Notes: generated by a model not told the origin, from the sequence alone. A DNA stretch of 64,000 nucleotides from Gracilaria domingensis (GCA_022539475.1 VCMS01000218.1:107667-171666), one strand, 5' to 3'. Shown: positions 38,613 to 49,399, numbered from the stretch's first letter. Translations and numbers: made by a program.

Positions 38613-39505
38613 ACCTGTACACGCAAGCAGAAAGTATCCATAAGCTAGTCAATGCTCCGTTGGACACATTTGAAATGCGATGGAACGTACCATTGATAAA
38701 GCAAAACAGAAACGTTGCGCTAGAAAAGTCGAGGGACCTAGTAACTTGCAAAATGAAGAAGAAGAAGGAAAGGGATCGGTTAGATTACCAGCCCACCATC
38801 ATCGTAAAGCGCGAAAAGGTGTCGAAGCGAGAACTCACAAGCAAGGACACCAAGAATGCCCATGCAGCAAACATACCGCAAGATGCGATAAACGAGAGAG
38901 CAGCCTCTGTCCCAACCAAGTACCAGAATCGCCTATCCCGAACAGCCAGAGATCGATCTTGAGAGACGAAATGAAATTGGTCTTTTACCTCTATACGCAA
39001 GCAGAAAGTATCCATATGTTAGTCAATGCTCCGTTGGATACAGTTGAAATGCGATAGAACGTACCATTGATAAGAGCAAAACAGAAACGTTGCGCTAGGA
39101 AAGTCGAGGGACCTAGTAACTCGCAAACGGAAGAAGAAGCAGGAAAGGGATCGGTTAGATTACCAGCCCACCATCATCGTAAAGCGCGAAAAGGTGTCGA
39201 AGCGAGAACTCACAAGCAAGGACACCAAGAATGCCCATGCAGCAAACATACCGCAAGATGCGATTAACGAGAGAGCAGCCTATGTCCCAACCAAGTACCA
39301 GAATCGCCTATTCCGAACAGCCAGAGATCGATCTTGAGAGACGAAATGAAATTGGTCGTTTTCCTGTATACGCAAGCAGAAAGTATCCATAAGTTAGTCA
39401 ATGCTCCGTTGGATACAGTTGAAATGCGATAGAACGTACCATTGATAAGAGCAAAACAGAAACGTTGCGCTAGAAAAGTCGAGGGACCTAGTAACTCGCA
39501 AAAGT
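38613..39505 (+). repeat. Tandem repeat, about 375-bp unit, 2.4 copies
   Basis: Units start at 38613, 38987 and 39362 with the motif TATACGCAAGCAGAAAGTA and match closely throughout; the third is cut at 39505. Each unit stays open in two plus frames (for example KKKERDRLDYQPTIIVKREK or HHHRKARKGVEARTHKQGHQ), but the frames change between units. I treat it as a satellite or array of a decayed gene piece rather than a CDS. Confidence 0.75.
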
Positions 39506-40181
39506 AACCCAAAGCCGTTTTCTTGCCGTGTACATGTCGCAGAGCGCGAAGAGACGTGGTGAGGATTGGTTAGTTTAGAACAAAGATACGTAGAAGGAAA
39601 ATGAAGCACGTACGAAAAGACTGCACGGAATACATCCGTGAGATACGGATGCTGTCCGCTTTATGGAGGCGTCCGACGAGGGCGGAGAAAGAGAATGAGG
39701 TACGCTTCATGTCCGCTTAATGGAATCCATTCTCAGCACGCTACTTCGTAATCCGTCGTACTTTTTTCCGCCCTCGCACTTCGTAGCGAGTGCGAGGGCG
39801 GAAAAAGGTACGACGGAGCGGAGTACAACGCGAGGATGGCACGGATCACGACGGTAACAAAAGGTCGGACGTCGGACGGGCGGCGGCGGCGGCGGAGGGA
39901 AGAGATTTATTTTTCTGTGCGAGATTGGACAAGTGTACAGCGTACAACGTTGGGAAACCGCAGGTTTATAACCAGTGGTAGATAATACGAGAAGTACACA
40001 ATTGTGTTGAGGTCGACGTGTACCTACGTTCCTTTTTGAACGAAAGCACGTGATTTAAACTCAAAATATATTCTCCGTTCTGAGCAAGACGTCGATATTG
40101 AGTGTCGCTCGACCTCCTTCTCCCTTCGGACGCCCTTCCCTTGCAGTCTTTGTCGTCGTTTCTCGTTCATTTCTTCTTCCC
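39506..40181. other. Upstream region of the Plavaka-like gene, with large hairpin
   Basis: No gene. A hairpin at 39752-39817 has ~29-bp arms (TCCGTCGTAC...TTCCGCCCTCGCACT) around TCGTAGCG. Related CCGCTT.ATGGA motifs precede it (39655-39725). It may be a transposon end. Confidence 0.5.
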
Positions 40182-40733
40182 ATGGTCTACTACTGTACAC
40201 ATAAGAAGCGTGGGTGCCCCTTCGTTACTCGCCGAGGAGTCTTATCTCTTCAACAGCATGTCAACCATTGCCCGTTTCGTCTGAAAGCAGCGCTGGAAGA
40301 CGACAATAGCCGGCCCATTCGGAGAAGCAAGCGTCTCAAGCTTTCCGCGCCCGCGCCCGCATCTTCCGAAACGGTCACTGCCCCTTGTCGCCTTCCCGAG
40401 CCTCCAGTGTCCGAGGACATCGTCGACCCCACTCCGTGCGCCCCTCCTATTCCGGACACTTCGCATTGTGTTTCTCCTTCCCCGGGTCCCGCGTCATTAG
40501 AGCGAGAACACGGAAGCAGTTCCCGCCCAGTGCCTTCTGAGGAGGCCCTTGGTGATTTGCATATGGATTATCTCACGGTTTGTCTGGCTTCAGTAGCTTC
40601 CAACCTTGGTCATCGTGAGGCGGACGAGCTAATTGGGCTACTTCGGGACCCGCGATTCTCGCAAAAGCGATTCAACGAGACCATATCAAGTTCCAAGCGC
40701 TGTACAGAACTGAGGAACGCCATTTTCGAATGA
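40182..40733 (+). CDS. N-terminal part of Plavaka/KDZ-like transposase (zinc-finger region)
   Basis: I prefer the Met at 40182. The protein begins with a Cys/His motif (YYCTHKKRGCPF, then LQQHVNHCPF), like the N-terminal finger of Plavaka proteins, followed by a Pro/Ser-rich disordered stretch and a short helical block. The ORF stops at 40733, and the ORFs 40730-40987 and 40912-43359 continue in other frames. The two may be joined by a frameshift or short intron; a GTAAGT lies at 40781. Confidence 0.55.
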   Translation: MVYYCTHKKRGCPFVTRRGVLSLQQHVNHCPFRLKAALEDDNSRPIRRSKRLKLSAPAPASSETVTAPCRLPEPPVSEDIVDPTPCAPPIPDTSHCVSPSPGPASLEREHGSSSRPVPSEEALGDLHMDYLTVCLASVASNLGHREADELIGLLRDPRFSQKRFNETISSSKRCTELRNAIFE

Positions 40734-40911
40734 TACGCCTCAAAAACGGTTTCAATCGAACAACTTTCTCGCCAGAAGGATGTAAGTTCAGCGCCACCCT
40801 CTACACGAGAGAACCGGTTCAGACACTTGCGAAACAGCTCCAGTTGGCTAAAACGAAAAAACCTTCTTCCATCCTATATCTCAGACCCACTCCACGTAAA
40901 TATCTCACCCC

Positions 40912-43359
40912 ATGTCCGGCTCTCTCGCAAGAGACGCCACCTCAAAACTTAAGGAAATGGTCATGGGCTCTTTGGATAGTACAATAGTGTGGTACTCCCA
41001 AGAAATAAGTTACAGTGAATCTTTCGTAGGTCTTCTGCAGGTATACACCGAGAAGTATTCAACAACTCTAAAGCAAACATCGGTTACCGCCTATCCTCTT
41101 CACCTCATATTTCTCAACTTCTCCGACGAGCTTCGCCGTAAGTGTATCCGTGATGACCTCACAGTAGTGGCATACTTCCCTACCACACTGATCGAGGTTT
41201 CCGCATCTGAAGCAGACGCAATGCCATTCGTTTCTAGCAAGTCTCTACGCGAGTCCAGGATGCAAATCCTTCAAGAATCTCTTCGTCAATTCCTGGAGCC
41301 CATTCTAAATCTCACGCAGAAAGGTTTTCAGTTCATCGGGGAAGACAAACTAAGTCGAGTGTGCCATCCTCTGCTTGCAAGTTATTGTGCGGATATTTCT
41401 GAGGCTAAGGACATTCTGTCCATTCTTCATGGGACCAAAACGGAAAGCCCGTGTCATAGATGCAAAGCCCCTCGCTCATCTTTATGCAGTCCTATTCCCA
41501 CCTCATTCAATGGACGTTCTCAAAAGCACACGAAAAGCATCCGAAAAACATACACAGCTATCTTGCAACATGCACAGAAAGACGAGGCGGAAAGACATCC
41601 ACGTCGTGCGAGGGAGAGGAGATCTCAAGCGGATACTCTGATGCGTTCAAATTCCATATCTCTCATTCCTTCGTTCCTCGAAACTTCCGTAAGCCTTGGA
41701 ATGATCCCGGGATTGTCTCCATACAGTCTGTTCTCATTCGAACCATTACACAACTTGCATCTCGGCATCTCAAAGCTTATTAAAACGGCCACAATCGAGA
41801 GACTGCAGTCGGACACCCTGTGCACCACAATAGGAACATCTGCATCGCGTTCATTTCGAACGATACGCACCCAACTCCTCAACCATGCAAACGCAATTCT
41901 AGCTGCCATAGAACGCGATTCTCCTGCCAAAGGTTTACATATCGATTTCTCCACGCAGGAGAAAGGCAAATCTTTGAATGGTATCTTCACGAAAGACGGT
42001 CTCCGTGGAATGCTGGAGGCCAAAAACTACAAAGCACTTGACATGGTCTTTCCCTTCATAGGAGCATTCTTTGACATATGCTGTGGAGAACAGGACGTTG
42101 CCCCAATCACAACCGTTTTCTCTCAGTACTCGGACTTGCTCTCGACCTTATTCAGATACAATCGTGACCCGTATTGGACTGAAAGCTCTCTCCTGTGTCT
42201 TAGTTCGGAGATTGAAGCCTTCAAGCGTTCCGCAACAAAGACTCTGGCGGATTTTCATCCCTCCAGACTGGGAACTCTGAAGTTTCATCTTCTCGATCAT
42301 CTCGTGGACGATATTCGCCGTCTGGGAAGTATCAAGTACTACGACGCAGGCATATACGAACATGCACACCTGCTATTTAAAAGACACTACAAAAAGACGT
42401 CCAGAAGAACAGCAACGGCTGTGGAGGAGACTATTCGCTCCATTGAGCACGGACATGTTAGAAAGCAATGGAATGGCAATACTCCTTACCAGCGTAATCC
42501 AGGTTTACCAGGAACTTCCACACAGCTTCCTCGGTTTGCAATGAGAGGGCGTTCATTCACTTTACGAGCTCTTCAACATTGTGTTTCAAGTATGTCCAGT
42601 TCAAAAACATGGACTGCTGTTAGAGAAATGTTCTCAAGTACGGACACAAGGTCGATTCTTGATCAAATTGGTGAACAGGTCCTTCCTCCTTTCCTCAGTC
42701 TCGTGAAAGAAACACTGGATGAGCACTCTATTACATACTTCCCAGAAAAGACAAGGATAACTCTGGTGAATTCGGCCGTCGTGAAAGGCGGTTTCGTTCC
42801 GACTCTTGAACACTTCGATTCGTCTTCTAAGGCACTTAAGCTGGGACGACCCAAATACCCCATCATCCAACGTGTCTTCGCTTCTCCAGCATTTGGTCCC
42901 AGTAGAAAGCCAAAGTTTTCCACTGTATTGGTAAGCGGAGAAGATTCAGAGACTTGGGTTGCCCAGGTAGTCGCTCTGATTCGAATATCTCTCCTTGATT
43001 CTGCACTTACCGCACCAGAGGTGGCATTCGTCCGGTATTTCGAGGTTTTACCCCCCGCAACAAACATCGGCCACATATTGAAATGCATATCTTTACGGTG
43101 GGCTACAAACGATGAAAAGAACCACACTCTTCCGTTCCCTCGTCATTCCAAAGCGGAGACTATCGTAGAGTTAACTCCTTGGTACGGGATGGTTCCGGCT
43201 TCTGCACTACAGGGAACTGTCCATGTTGTTCGATCAAACTACCCTGCTCCACCTTTTTGTCCTCCACTTCAATGGTTTCAACACCGATTCTACATCAATC
43301 GATTCTATCATGATTCAGATGAAGGACCAACTGAGCACGTTGATCTTGTACAGCCTTAA
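40912..43359 (+). CDS. Plavaka/KDZ-like DNA transposase, main part
   Basis: The 815-aa ORF shows the arrangement of Plavaka-type CMC transposases: a CHRCKAPRS motif, a helical segment, then SFEPLHNLHLGISK in the position of the D..H...LG catalytic-region motif. A LGTLKFHLLDH block (KxHxxxH-like) comes further on, and the C-terminal beta-rich tail ends FYINRFYHD. The family moves DNA by cut and paste. The expected acidic residue before LHNLH is Glu here, which may matter. It ends 76 bp from the oppositely directed gene at 43436, so the two are tightly packed. Family assignment is from overall pattern, not a search. Confidence 0.55.
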   Translation: MSGSLARDATSKLKEMVMGSLDSTIVWYSQEISYSESFVGLLQVYTEKYSTTLKQTSVTAYPLHLIFLNFSDELRRKCIRDDLTVVAYFPTTLIEVSASEADAMPFVSSKSLRESRMQILQESLRQFLEPILNLTQKGFQFIGEDKLSRVCHPLLASYCADISEAKDILSILHGTKTESPCHRCKAPRSSLCSPIPTSFNGRSQKHTKSIRKTYTAILQHAQKDEAERHPRRARERRSQADTLMRSNSISLIPSFLETSVSLGMIPGLSPYSLFSFEPLHNLHLGISKLIKTATIERLQSDTLCTTIGTSASRSFRTIRTQLLNHANAILAAIERDSPAKGLHIDFSTQEKGKSLNGIFTKDGLRGMLEAKNYKALDMVFPFIGAFFDICCGEQDVAPITTVFSQYSDLLSTLFRYNRDPYWTESSLLCLSSEIEAFKRSATKTLADFHPSRLGTLKFHLLDHLVDDIRRLGSIKYYDAGIYEHAHLLFKRHYKKTSRRTATAVEETIRSIEHGHVRKQWNGNTPYQRNPGLPGTSTQLPRFAMRGRSFTLRALQHCVSSMSSSKTWTAVREMFSSTDTRSILDQIGEQVLPPFLSLVKETLDEHSITYFPEKTRITLVNSAVVKGGFVPTLEHFDSSSKALKLGRPKYPIIQRVFASPAFGPSRKPKFSTVLVSGEDSETWVAQVVALIRISLLDSALTAPEVAFVRYFEVLPPATNIGHILKCISLRWATNDEKNHTLPFPRHSKAETIVELTPWYGMVPASALQGTVHVVRSNYPAPPFCPPLQWFQHRFYINRFYHDSDEGPTEHVDLVQP

Positions 43360-43435
43360 ACATTAAGGGCTCCATCCTCTACATGTTCACCTTGTGGTGC
43401 CTTTTCTTGTGATCCTGTGTTACTTCCGAAATCGT

Positions 43436-45747
43436 TCATGTCCATTTCCTTGAACTCCATATCCCCTTCCTCGCATTCACCGACGAAGCAATCGCTAATA
43501 ACCCCAATCTTCGGCTCACACTGTCAATAAAAAATTGTTCTTCCACAGTGAGGTAAAGTCTTCCGTTCGACGGCATTCGATATCCAAATGTAGCCTCTCT
43601 CATGTCATTACCAAGAACCTTAGTCCAATCTTCCGTTGTCGTTCCAAAATTATGAAACTCGCTGGAATTGGTCCTCAAGACACGTTGCCTAACATCCCCC
43701 AGAACATTCTTTAAACACAGAGGTAGCAGTTCGGCAAACTTCTTTGTAAACAGTTTCTGTCTCTGGCCACCCCTTGACACATCCGTACTTAGAAGGCTCA
43801 CAACCGTCAACACCCAAGCGTCCAAACGTGCGAGCAACAGTATTGTGCCATCTAAAAAGGTGCCCGTATCCTTGTCTTCCACATCATACCCAATAAACTC
43901 CTTCAGCACTTGTACCCCGACACGGTTTCGGAAGAACAAGTCTTGATCTTCCGTCGGCATATCCTCCACATTGTCCGCATTGGAGTACTTTAGACGAACA
44001 AATGGGGCTTTTCTCCACCATGAAGTGTTCGGTACACCATTTTCGTCAAGACGCAGTATGTTCTCCTGCGCTTCCTTCAACTGCATTGTGAGTTCGTCAG
44101 CATTCTCTTCTACCAGCTTTGTTCTTCTCCAAATCAGATCGTACCCCAGGAGCAGAAATAGTTTATCCCTCGTATTTCTCTTACGAACGCCCACGACGTC
44201 ACTCATGGTCTGCCGCATTCTCTGCCTAAGGCACATATCTGCACAAAGTTCAGTATACACCTGTCGGTAAGAGATGCTTTTCTAATACCTTCCCAGCTCA
44301 ACTCCTTCAACTCGCTTTCAACCATTTTCTTCAGCAAAGCATCTGGCCCCCCCTCTACCGACGGTGTGAACATGCCAAAACTGCCCAAGAGCTCCACGGG
44401 GTTTTTAGGAACCATGTATGAACCACCTTCCTCCGGCTCAATAAGCCCTTCCCCACTCTCAGTTGCGTCTTCCACCTTCTCGGCACGGTTACCCCAATTT
44501 CGGGTGAGCGACTCACCTTCGAGCCATAGCGCACTTGTTCTCTCCTTGCCCACGTCAGCATGTTGTGTACACTGCTCGAGCAACCCCTCGAAACTCGTCG
44601 CACACCTCAATTTTATGCTTCTTTCGACCTGTCTGCCCAGGTTCACCAGCACGTGTACTCCTATCTCCCTCCTGTTTCAGTGCCCCTCTTAGCCCTTCAA
44701 TGACTAGATCCTTCTCTTCAAGCCTCTTTTTCAAAGCCGTACTCTGCTCTTGGGCGACCTTCACTAGAATTCCCCGAACCATCAAGTCCTCTTGTAGCGT
44801 CTTAACCTTTTCTTTCAAGCAATTCAGTTCATTTAAAAGATCAGGTCTGTTCATAGAGCTTGAATTCACACCAGTTTGGATATCTTCCGTTATTTCCCTA
44901 GCTTCTTCGGCGACAGGCCCCGGTAATGCCGCAGGATTCGGTGTTATTTCGTTATCGGAACTATCTCATGTGCCATAACCTTAGACACGACAGGCTGCAG
45001 GCGTTCTGTGTCCACCCTTGGTACGGCTCTGAGCTCCAACTCCCGTCTCTGTCCTCCTTCATGATATCGTATATCAGATGAATTGGGCCTCGTACGAGCT
45101 GAAACGGCCCCCGCTCTGGAAAGAGGGGAAGGTCGAAAAGTAACTCGTCTATCAGTTGTCTCTCGATTTCTTATTGTCTTTCTCCCTTGTCCGGACCCAT
45201 TGCGAGGCATGATACGATTCATAGCGGCCCCAGTTCTAGAAGACAGGGATGGACGTGACGATCTTAATATACTAGGGCTCTCACGACTTCTCGTCATTGT
45301 CCCTTGTTGTCCAGATCCACTGGGCGGCGTAACCCGCGCCCCAGTAGCTCCGGTCTTCGATATCGGCCGGGGACATGAAGGTTTTGGTGTCATACGAACC
45401 TCTTCGGTTCCAGTTGTCATGCCCTCCTGTCCTGACCCGCTGGGCCGAGTTACCTCATCTTCTTGAGGAGCAGAGACAGATGCACGATTTGCACTATCGG
45501 CAGTTGACGGCACGACATCGTTCGCTGATCCACGAATTCTTGACGCAATCCCGGAAGACGCTCCGCTGCGAGATGGGCGAGAGAGTCCTGTAGAAGGACG
45601 CCCACTGACTCTCTCCTTCGTCGAGGACGACTTCCGTTTAGGAAGTGCGGTGCTTGTAGCCTGATTCGTATCATCCGATGCTCTTCTCTTCTTCTGTCCA
45701 CTCTTGTTCCGCTGCGTACTATTTCGCTTTCTCGGCGTTATACCCAT
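43436..45747 (-). CDS. Basic, repeat-rich coiled-coil protein of the modification cluster (frameshifted)
   Basis: Four minus ORFs (44944-45747, 44555-44869, 44203-44652, 43436-44260) read as one ~765-aa protein if three single-base shifts near 44960, 44610 and 44255 are allowed. Each new frame continues without a stop at the switch. Residues 1-230 are Lys/Arg/Ser-rich with repeats of R.SGSGQ.G..T..RE. Next comes a coiled coil (LNELNCLKEKVKTLQEDL, then ALKKRLEEKDLVIEGL) and an alpha-helical C-terminal domain (LDAWVLTVVSLLS, RLYLTVEEQFFIDSVSRRLG). No known family. A basic tail plus coiled coil suggests a DNA-binding structural partner for the neighbouring enzymes. Confidence 0.5.
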
Positions 45748-45784
45748 GCTGTGGAGATAAACAGGGTAATGAAACGAAATTGTT

Positions 45785-45813
45785 GGGGAGGGGGGAGGGG
45801 GTGGGGGGGGGGT
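45785..45813 (+). repeat. Guanine-rich tract, potential G-quadruplex
   Basis: Runs of 4, 6, 5 and 10 G separated by single bases, just upstream of the minus-strand gene start at 45747 and past the methyltransferase stop. Confidence 0.7.
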
Positions 45814-45994
45814 GCATGGTTCAGATATTCCGGGAGACTCCGCAGTTCCTGCTTTTTAGGAATTTGAGGTGCCCAATGGGTCGCAAATATCGCCGTTACA
45901 GATGAAGAGCTCCAGTGTACATGTACAACAACGCGTATTGCAGGCAGCTGCAACACTCACAAGCATATTTACTTTCTATTCGTACTGAACTCAT

Positions 45995-48574
45995 CTATTG
46001 CTCCAATGTCAGAGCCCAGTCCCAGGCGTACTGCTCTCCGTAGTTGAAATACAACTCTTCGCCCCTCTCAATATCTCTTACTGCTCTACAACGAAGTAGA
46101 GCATAGTTAGAAAGGTCTGACTTGAACTGTATCACGGACTTCGCTTCCACCACCTGCACATTGGCACTTCGAGTCCTGTTTGACCGGGGCTCCGATAAAT
46201 CGGGATCCCCGGCATGATATCCGGCGTCGTTAATGTAGCCCCCGATACAAAAAGGCGCCGGGACAATGTAGACTTCGCTCTCCTTTCTATCCTGAGCCTG
46301 TCCTGGTCTGTTCCTCAGGTGCAGAAACTCCGTACCAGTCACAGTGACCATCATAGAAAACAACTTGTACCGCACTGGAGTTGCTCCGAGACAGCCACTT
46401 CCATACGTTAAGTGTCTTTCCTTCCGGTTCGTCAGATCCGTGTATACCAAAGTTCCATAGAAATGACAGATAGTTTCCCCAGCCAATATCTTATGTTCCG
46501 TGAACACCCCCATACCAGCACGGGGATGTCGAATCTTAGAAGATGCTATATGTAAGCGATAGCGATTGGCTTCAACAGTCAACAGCATATGCATATCCAT
46601 AAGATTCAGAGCTCCTCGGTACTTCCCCTCCCAAAGATCTACAGTACGCTGTCCACACTTCTCGACAAAGTCCCAGTCCTTCCAGTATCTTCCTAGGAAC
46701 TGAGTAATATGTCCAGGCATCACTTGGTACTGGGGGTAACCAAATGGAGCCTCCCATTCAAGCCGACCTCGGTCCCGATGTGGAACCCGTTCATAGGTCG
46801 TTGAAGCCGCATCCACCACCTCCTGTTCAACCAGGATGTCATTCTTCCCCCCGCGAATAACTTCGGCCATAAGAGTCGTTAGATGGTGCTTCGCATGGCT
46901 GAAACATGGCCTATTCTTCTCGCACCCCAAGAACTTCCTATGCTTTGTCAGCGATAGGCACGCCATACCCGTAGAAAAAGTTCCCGCGAACATGTCCATG
47001 ACAAGATCACCCGGTCTTGTGAAGCGACATATCAACTCCTTCATCAACTCCCTCGACTTCTGCTCCGGTCTTATGTACTGCCCACCTGGTACTGAACTAC
47101 CTGGCTCATGTACCTTCCATGTCAACCACTCCCCCGCCCTCGGTTTGGGCACCCGGTCAATTACATTCCTGTTAGCCGGGAAAGTGGAAGGAATGAAATT
47201 GTTCTCCTCAAATGGAGTAAGACTGGCTTCCTCCGATGGTCGCAATCCACGCTTCACCCCATGAACGGCGTACTCCGTTACGGGCTGTATCCCAAACTTC
47301 CGTGGATTCCCTCCAACATTACTGCGATCCCGGATGAACACCAGTGGATTCGCATCCACTTTAAACGAAGGCATGAGTTCTGGTTTACCTTCGCTTCCAG
47401 CTTCATCTTTCGTACTCGCCGTTTCCGAAAGTATCCTGTGCCACACATGAAACTGTGCCATGGCACAGAATATAATGAAGTGCCCACCTGACCGAAGCGC
47501 GGAACTTATTAAGTCAGCCGTACGGATCATGTCTTCCTCACTGAAGACATCGTGACCACTATTCCGTTTGTTCCTCTTCCTTCGAGTGTTAAAGGGAGGG
47601 TCTGTTAGGACAAGCTGTGCCTCACCCCATAAAATCTCACTCTGATTCACAAACGTTTCGTGTGTGTGCCTCAGGTCCTTCATGTCACAGTTGTACGCTA
47701 CAAAGTGTGACTTTCTCATCCCCTTCCACACCTTGTCCATATTCATTCGAAGGAGACTGGATATCCCCTTCATGGGCGGCTCAATACCAGTCTTTTGGAT
47801 GTTGTAACCGGCAACCCGAGATTCATGCTCCGCAAGATTCACCGGCTTCTCGAACTCGTCGCTATCGGAGCTCACGAGGTTCATATACTCTCGACGAGGT
47901 GGGGGTGGGGCAGACTTGGTCGAAGAAGGTTCGGCATTACCGGAAGTTTTAGGGGTTTTCGTCAGTTCAATATCAGGTTTCGCGTGAATGCCGACATGGA
48001 ACCCTGCCGCATGACGCATATCCTGTATCGGTTTCCATAGCAACTCCGAAAACTTCTGAAATCGAGCAGGCAACTCACCGGAGTCAGAGCTAGATACGGT
48101 ATCCATCCGTATCTCCGAAAACTCTATCCAGTTCCTCATCTGATCAACCCGTAAGCTATAGAGGCTATCGTGGGTGCATATGGTTTCGAGGTCTGTCAAA
48201 AACTCCTTAGCCAGTATTCGCAGGTTTGTATCGCATTCATCACTCAAGGTCTCCACCGATCCACTAGTACTGCTCTGTGGCACATCCTTTGTGTTGAATC
48301 GAGTACTCTGGCTCGGCGGGGCATAACCAGACTCTCGTATCTCTAGCGCTGTATACTTCAAAGTCTGCATATTCATNNNNNNNNNNNNNNNNNNNNNNNN
48401 NNNNNNNNNNNNNNNNNNNNNNNNNNNNNNNNNNACTCTATGCCCATACGACCTCACTGATAGCGAATCCCAGTCGATCACAGTTGTCTTTGGAAACGAC
48501 GTAAAAGTGGGTATGTACACAGATGGTGCATGGTTCACTTTTCGTTTCTTTTTCGGTTGTTTCTTCTTCATCAT
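45995..48574 (-). CDS. DNA amino-methyltransferase (beta-class N6A/N4C) fused to SET domain
   Basis: The basic N-terminus (KKKQPKKKRKV) looks like a nuclear-localisation signal. After ~58 unknown bases and a disordered part comes a DNA methyltransferase. Catalytic motif IV is LTDPPFN (about residue 321-327), followed ~200 residues later by GDLVMDMFAGTFST (motif I, SAM binding) and KFLGCEKN. That order is the beta class, as in CcrM/HinfI enzymes; DPPF favours N6-adenine over N4-cytosine. The C-terminal ~190 residues are a SET domain: GMGVFTEHKILAGETI, then GGYINDAG, then NVQVVEA, and GEELYFNYGEQYAWDW. SET domains methylate lysines. A single chain with both activities is unusual. The frame across the N-gap is arbitrary, so the first 65 residues are uncertain. 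Confidence 0.8.
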   Translation of the reverse strand: MMKKKQPKKKRKVNHAPSVYIPTFTSFPKTTVIDWDSLSVRSYGHRXXXXXXXXXXXXXXXXXXXXMNMQTLKYTALEIRESGYAPPSQSTRFNTKDVPQSSTSGSVETLSDECDTNLRILAKEFLTDLETICTHDSLYSLRVDQMRNWIEFSEIRMDTVSSSDSGELPARFQKFSELLWKPIQDMRHAAGFHVGIHAKPDIELTKTPKTSGNAEPSSTKSAPPPPRREYMNLVSSDSDEFEKPVNLAEHESRVAGYNIQKTGIEPPMKGISSLLRMNMDKVWKGMRKSHFVAYNCDMKDLRHTHETFVNQSEILWGEAQLVLTDPPFNTRRKRNKRNSGHDVFSEEDMIRTADLISSALRSGGHFIIFCAMAQFHVWHRILSETASTKDEAGSEGKPELMPSFKVDANPLVFIRDRSNVGGNPRKFGIQPVTEYAVHGVKRGLRPSEEASLTPFEENNFIPSTFPANRNVIDRVPKPRAGEWLTWKVHEPGSSVPGGQYIRPEQKSRELMKELICRFTRPGDLVMDMFAGTFSTGMACLSLTKHRKFLGCEKNRPCFSHAKHHLTTLMAEVIRGGKNDILVEQEVVDAASTTYERVPHRDRGRLEWEAPFGYPQYQVMPGHITQFLGRYWKDWDFVEKCGQRTVDLWEGKYRGALNLMDMHMLLTVEANRYRLHIASSKIRHPRAGMGVFTEHKILAGETICHFYGTLVYTDLTNRKERHLTYGSGCLGATPVRYKLFSMMVTVTGTEFLHLRNRPGQAQDRKESEVYIVPAPFCIGGYINDAGYHAGDPDLSEPRSNRTRSANVQVVEAKSVIQFKSDLSNYALLRCRAVRDIERGEELYFNYGEQYAWDWALTLEQ
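48377..48434. other. Assembly gap, 58 N
   Basis: Unknown bases inside the methyltransferase N-terminal region. The true length is not shown. Confidence 0.95.
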
Positions 48575-48674
48575 TCGGATGTTGTCGTTCTCTCCATTAT
48601 GTGGCCGAGGTATGATAAGTATATAACGACCTCAAATGGGTTCACAGCTGTTGGTGGGATGAACACTGTCGTCT

Positions 48675-49127
48675 TCAGAACTGCTTTCTCCTGGTCATGA
48701 AATAACCAACCAGGCATCGCACCGGTAGGTATATACCCATATCCATAGAGAGAAGGAAAAAATCGCGCAGTCTCTGGTCCTCATCCCCGTCCTTCTTGTC
48801 AAGAAGCTTCGTTACAAGATATCGCTGTTCCACAGGTTTGTTATTCACAACACTCTTTCGCAGCTGTTGCAGTGTCAAGTTCTGCAGGTTCTTGGAGTTA
48901 GTGGCCTCCTCAAACATCTTCCTTGCCTCCGGAATATCCTTATAGTTCTCGGCGCAGAACTCTATTAACCCTCTAAACCCCACGTCCCGTGGCCGATCAG
49001 GGCCTCCATCGCTGTTTGCCAAAGCATCGCGAAGAACCAAGAAAAGTCTGACATATGCATGGAACGCCGGAGGCGGAGCACTCATGTCGATAGGATGTAT
49101 CTCCTCTCCAACATCGGTGGAATCCAT
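48675..49127 (-). CDS. Small helical protein, first gene of the leftward set
   Basis: The ATG at 49127 gives 150 aa with no repeats, a Leu-rich helical C-terminus (LRDFFLLSMDMGIYL) and an acidic, Pro-containing start. It lies immediately downstream of the shared promoter block and 100 bp before the methyltransferase gene. No family is recognised. Expression with the methyltransferase is likely from the layout. Confidence 0.55.
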   Translation of the reverse strand: MDSTDVGEEIHPIDMSAPPPAFHAYVRLFLVLRDALANSDGGPDRPRDVGFRGLIEFCAENYKDIPEARKMFEEATNSKNLQNLTLQQLRKSVVNNKPVEQRYLVTKLLDKKDGDEDQRLRDFFLLSMDMGIYLPVRCLVGYFMTRRKQF

Positions 49128-49139
49128 CGCTTCAGCGCA

Positions 49140-49240
49140 AACAACGGAGGCGAGCCTTTAAATGGCGACTTACGCTGGGCACCCCCGCTTTCGGCAGCTC
49201 CTCCCAGCGCACTGCCAGTCTCGTCCGTGTCCGTGTCCGC
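49140..49240 (-). promoter_or_regulatory. Shared promoter block, leftward copy
   Basis: Directly upstream of the ATG at 49127. Contains CTTTAAATGGCGACTTACG (a TATA-like TTTAAA), then GCTGGGCACCCCCGCTTTCG and GCAGCTCCTCCCAGCGCACT. The same block lies upstream of 50554 (inverted) and 37726. Confidence 0.65.
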
Positions 49241-49399
49241 TCGGAGCGATAGCGTCGCGTGTCGGAGCGATAGCGTCGCGTGTCGGCCACGTCGCGATTC
49301 GGAGCTATTGCAACGGTCCCGTATTGTGCTAAAAGTCGCGGATCAAGTGGGTGTGAAGCGCTAGTTTTCTCTAGTTTGATATATGTGTACGGCGTGTGC

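Noticed and set aside
38613-39505. CRISPR-like array
   Set aside because: Units are 375 bp with no unique spacers in a eukaryotic context; it is an ordinary tandem repeat.
40781-40911. Intron with GTAAGT donor joining the two transposase ORFs
   Set aside because: No convincing acceptor puts the frames together; a frameshift is as likely, so no intron was called.
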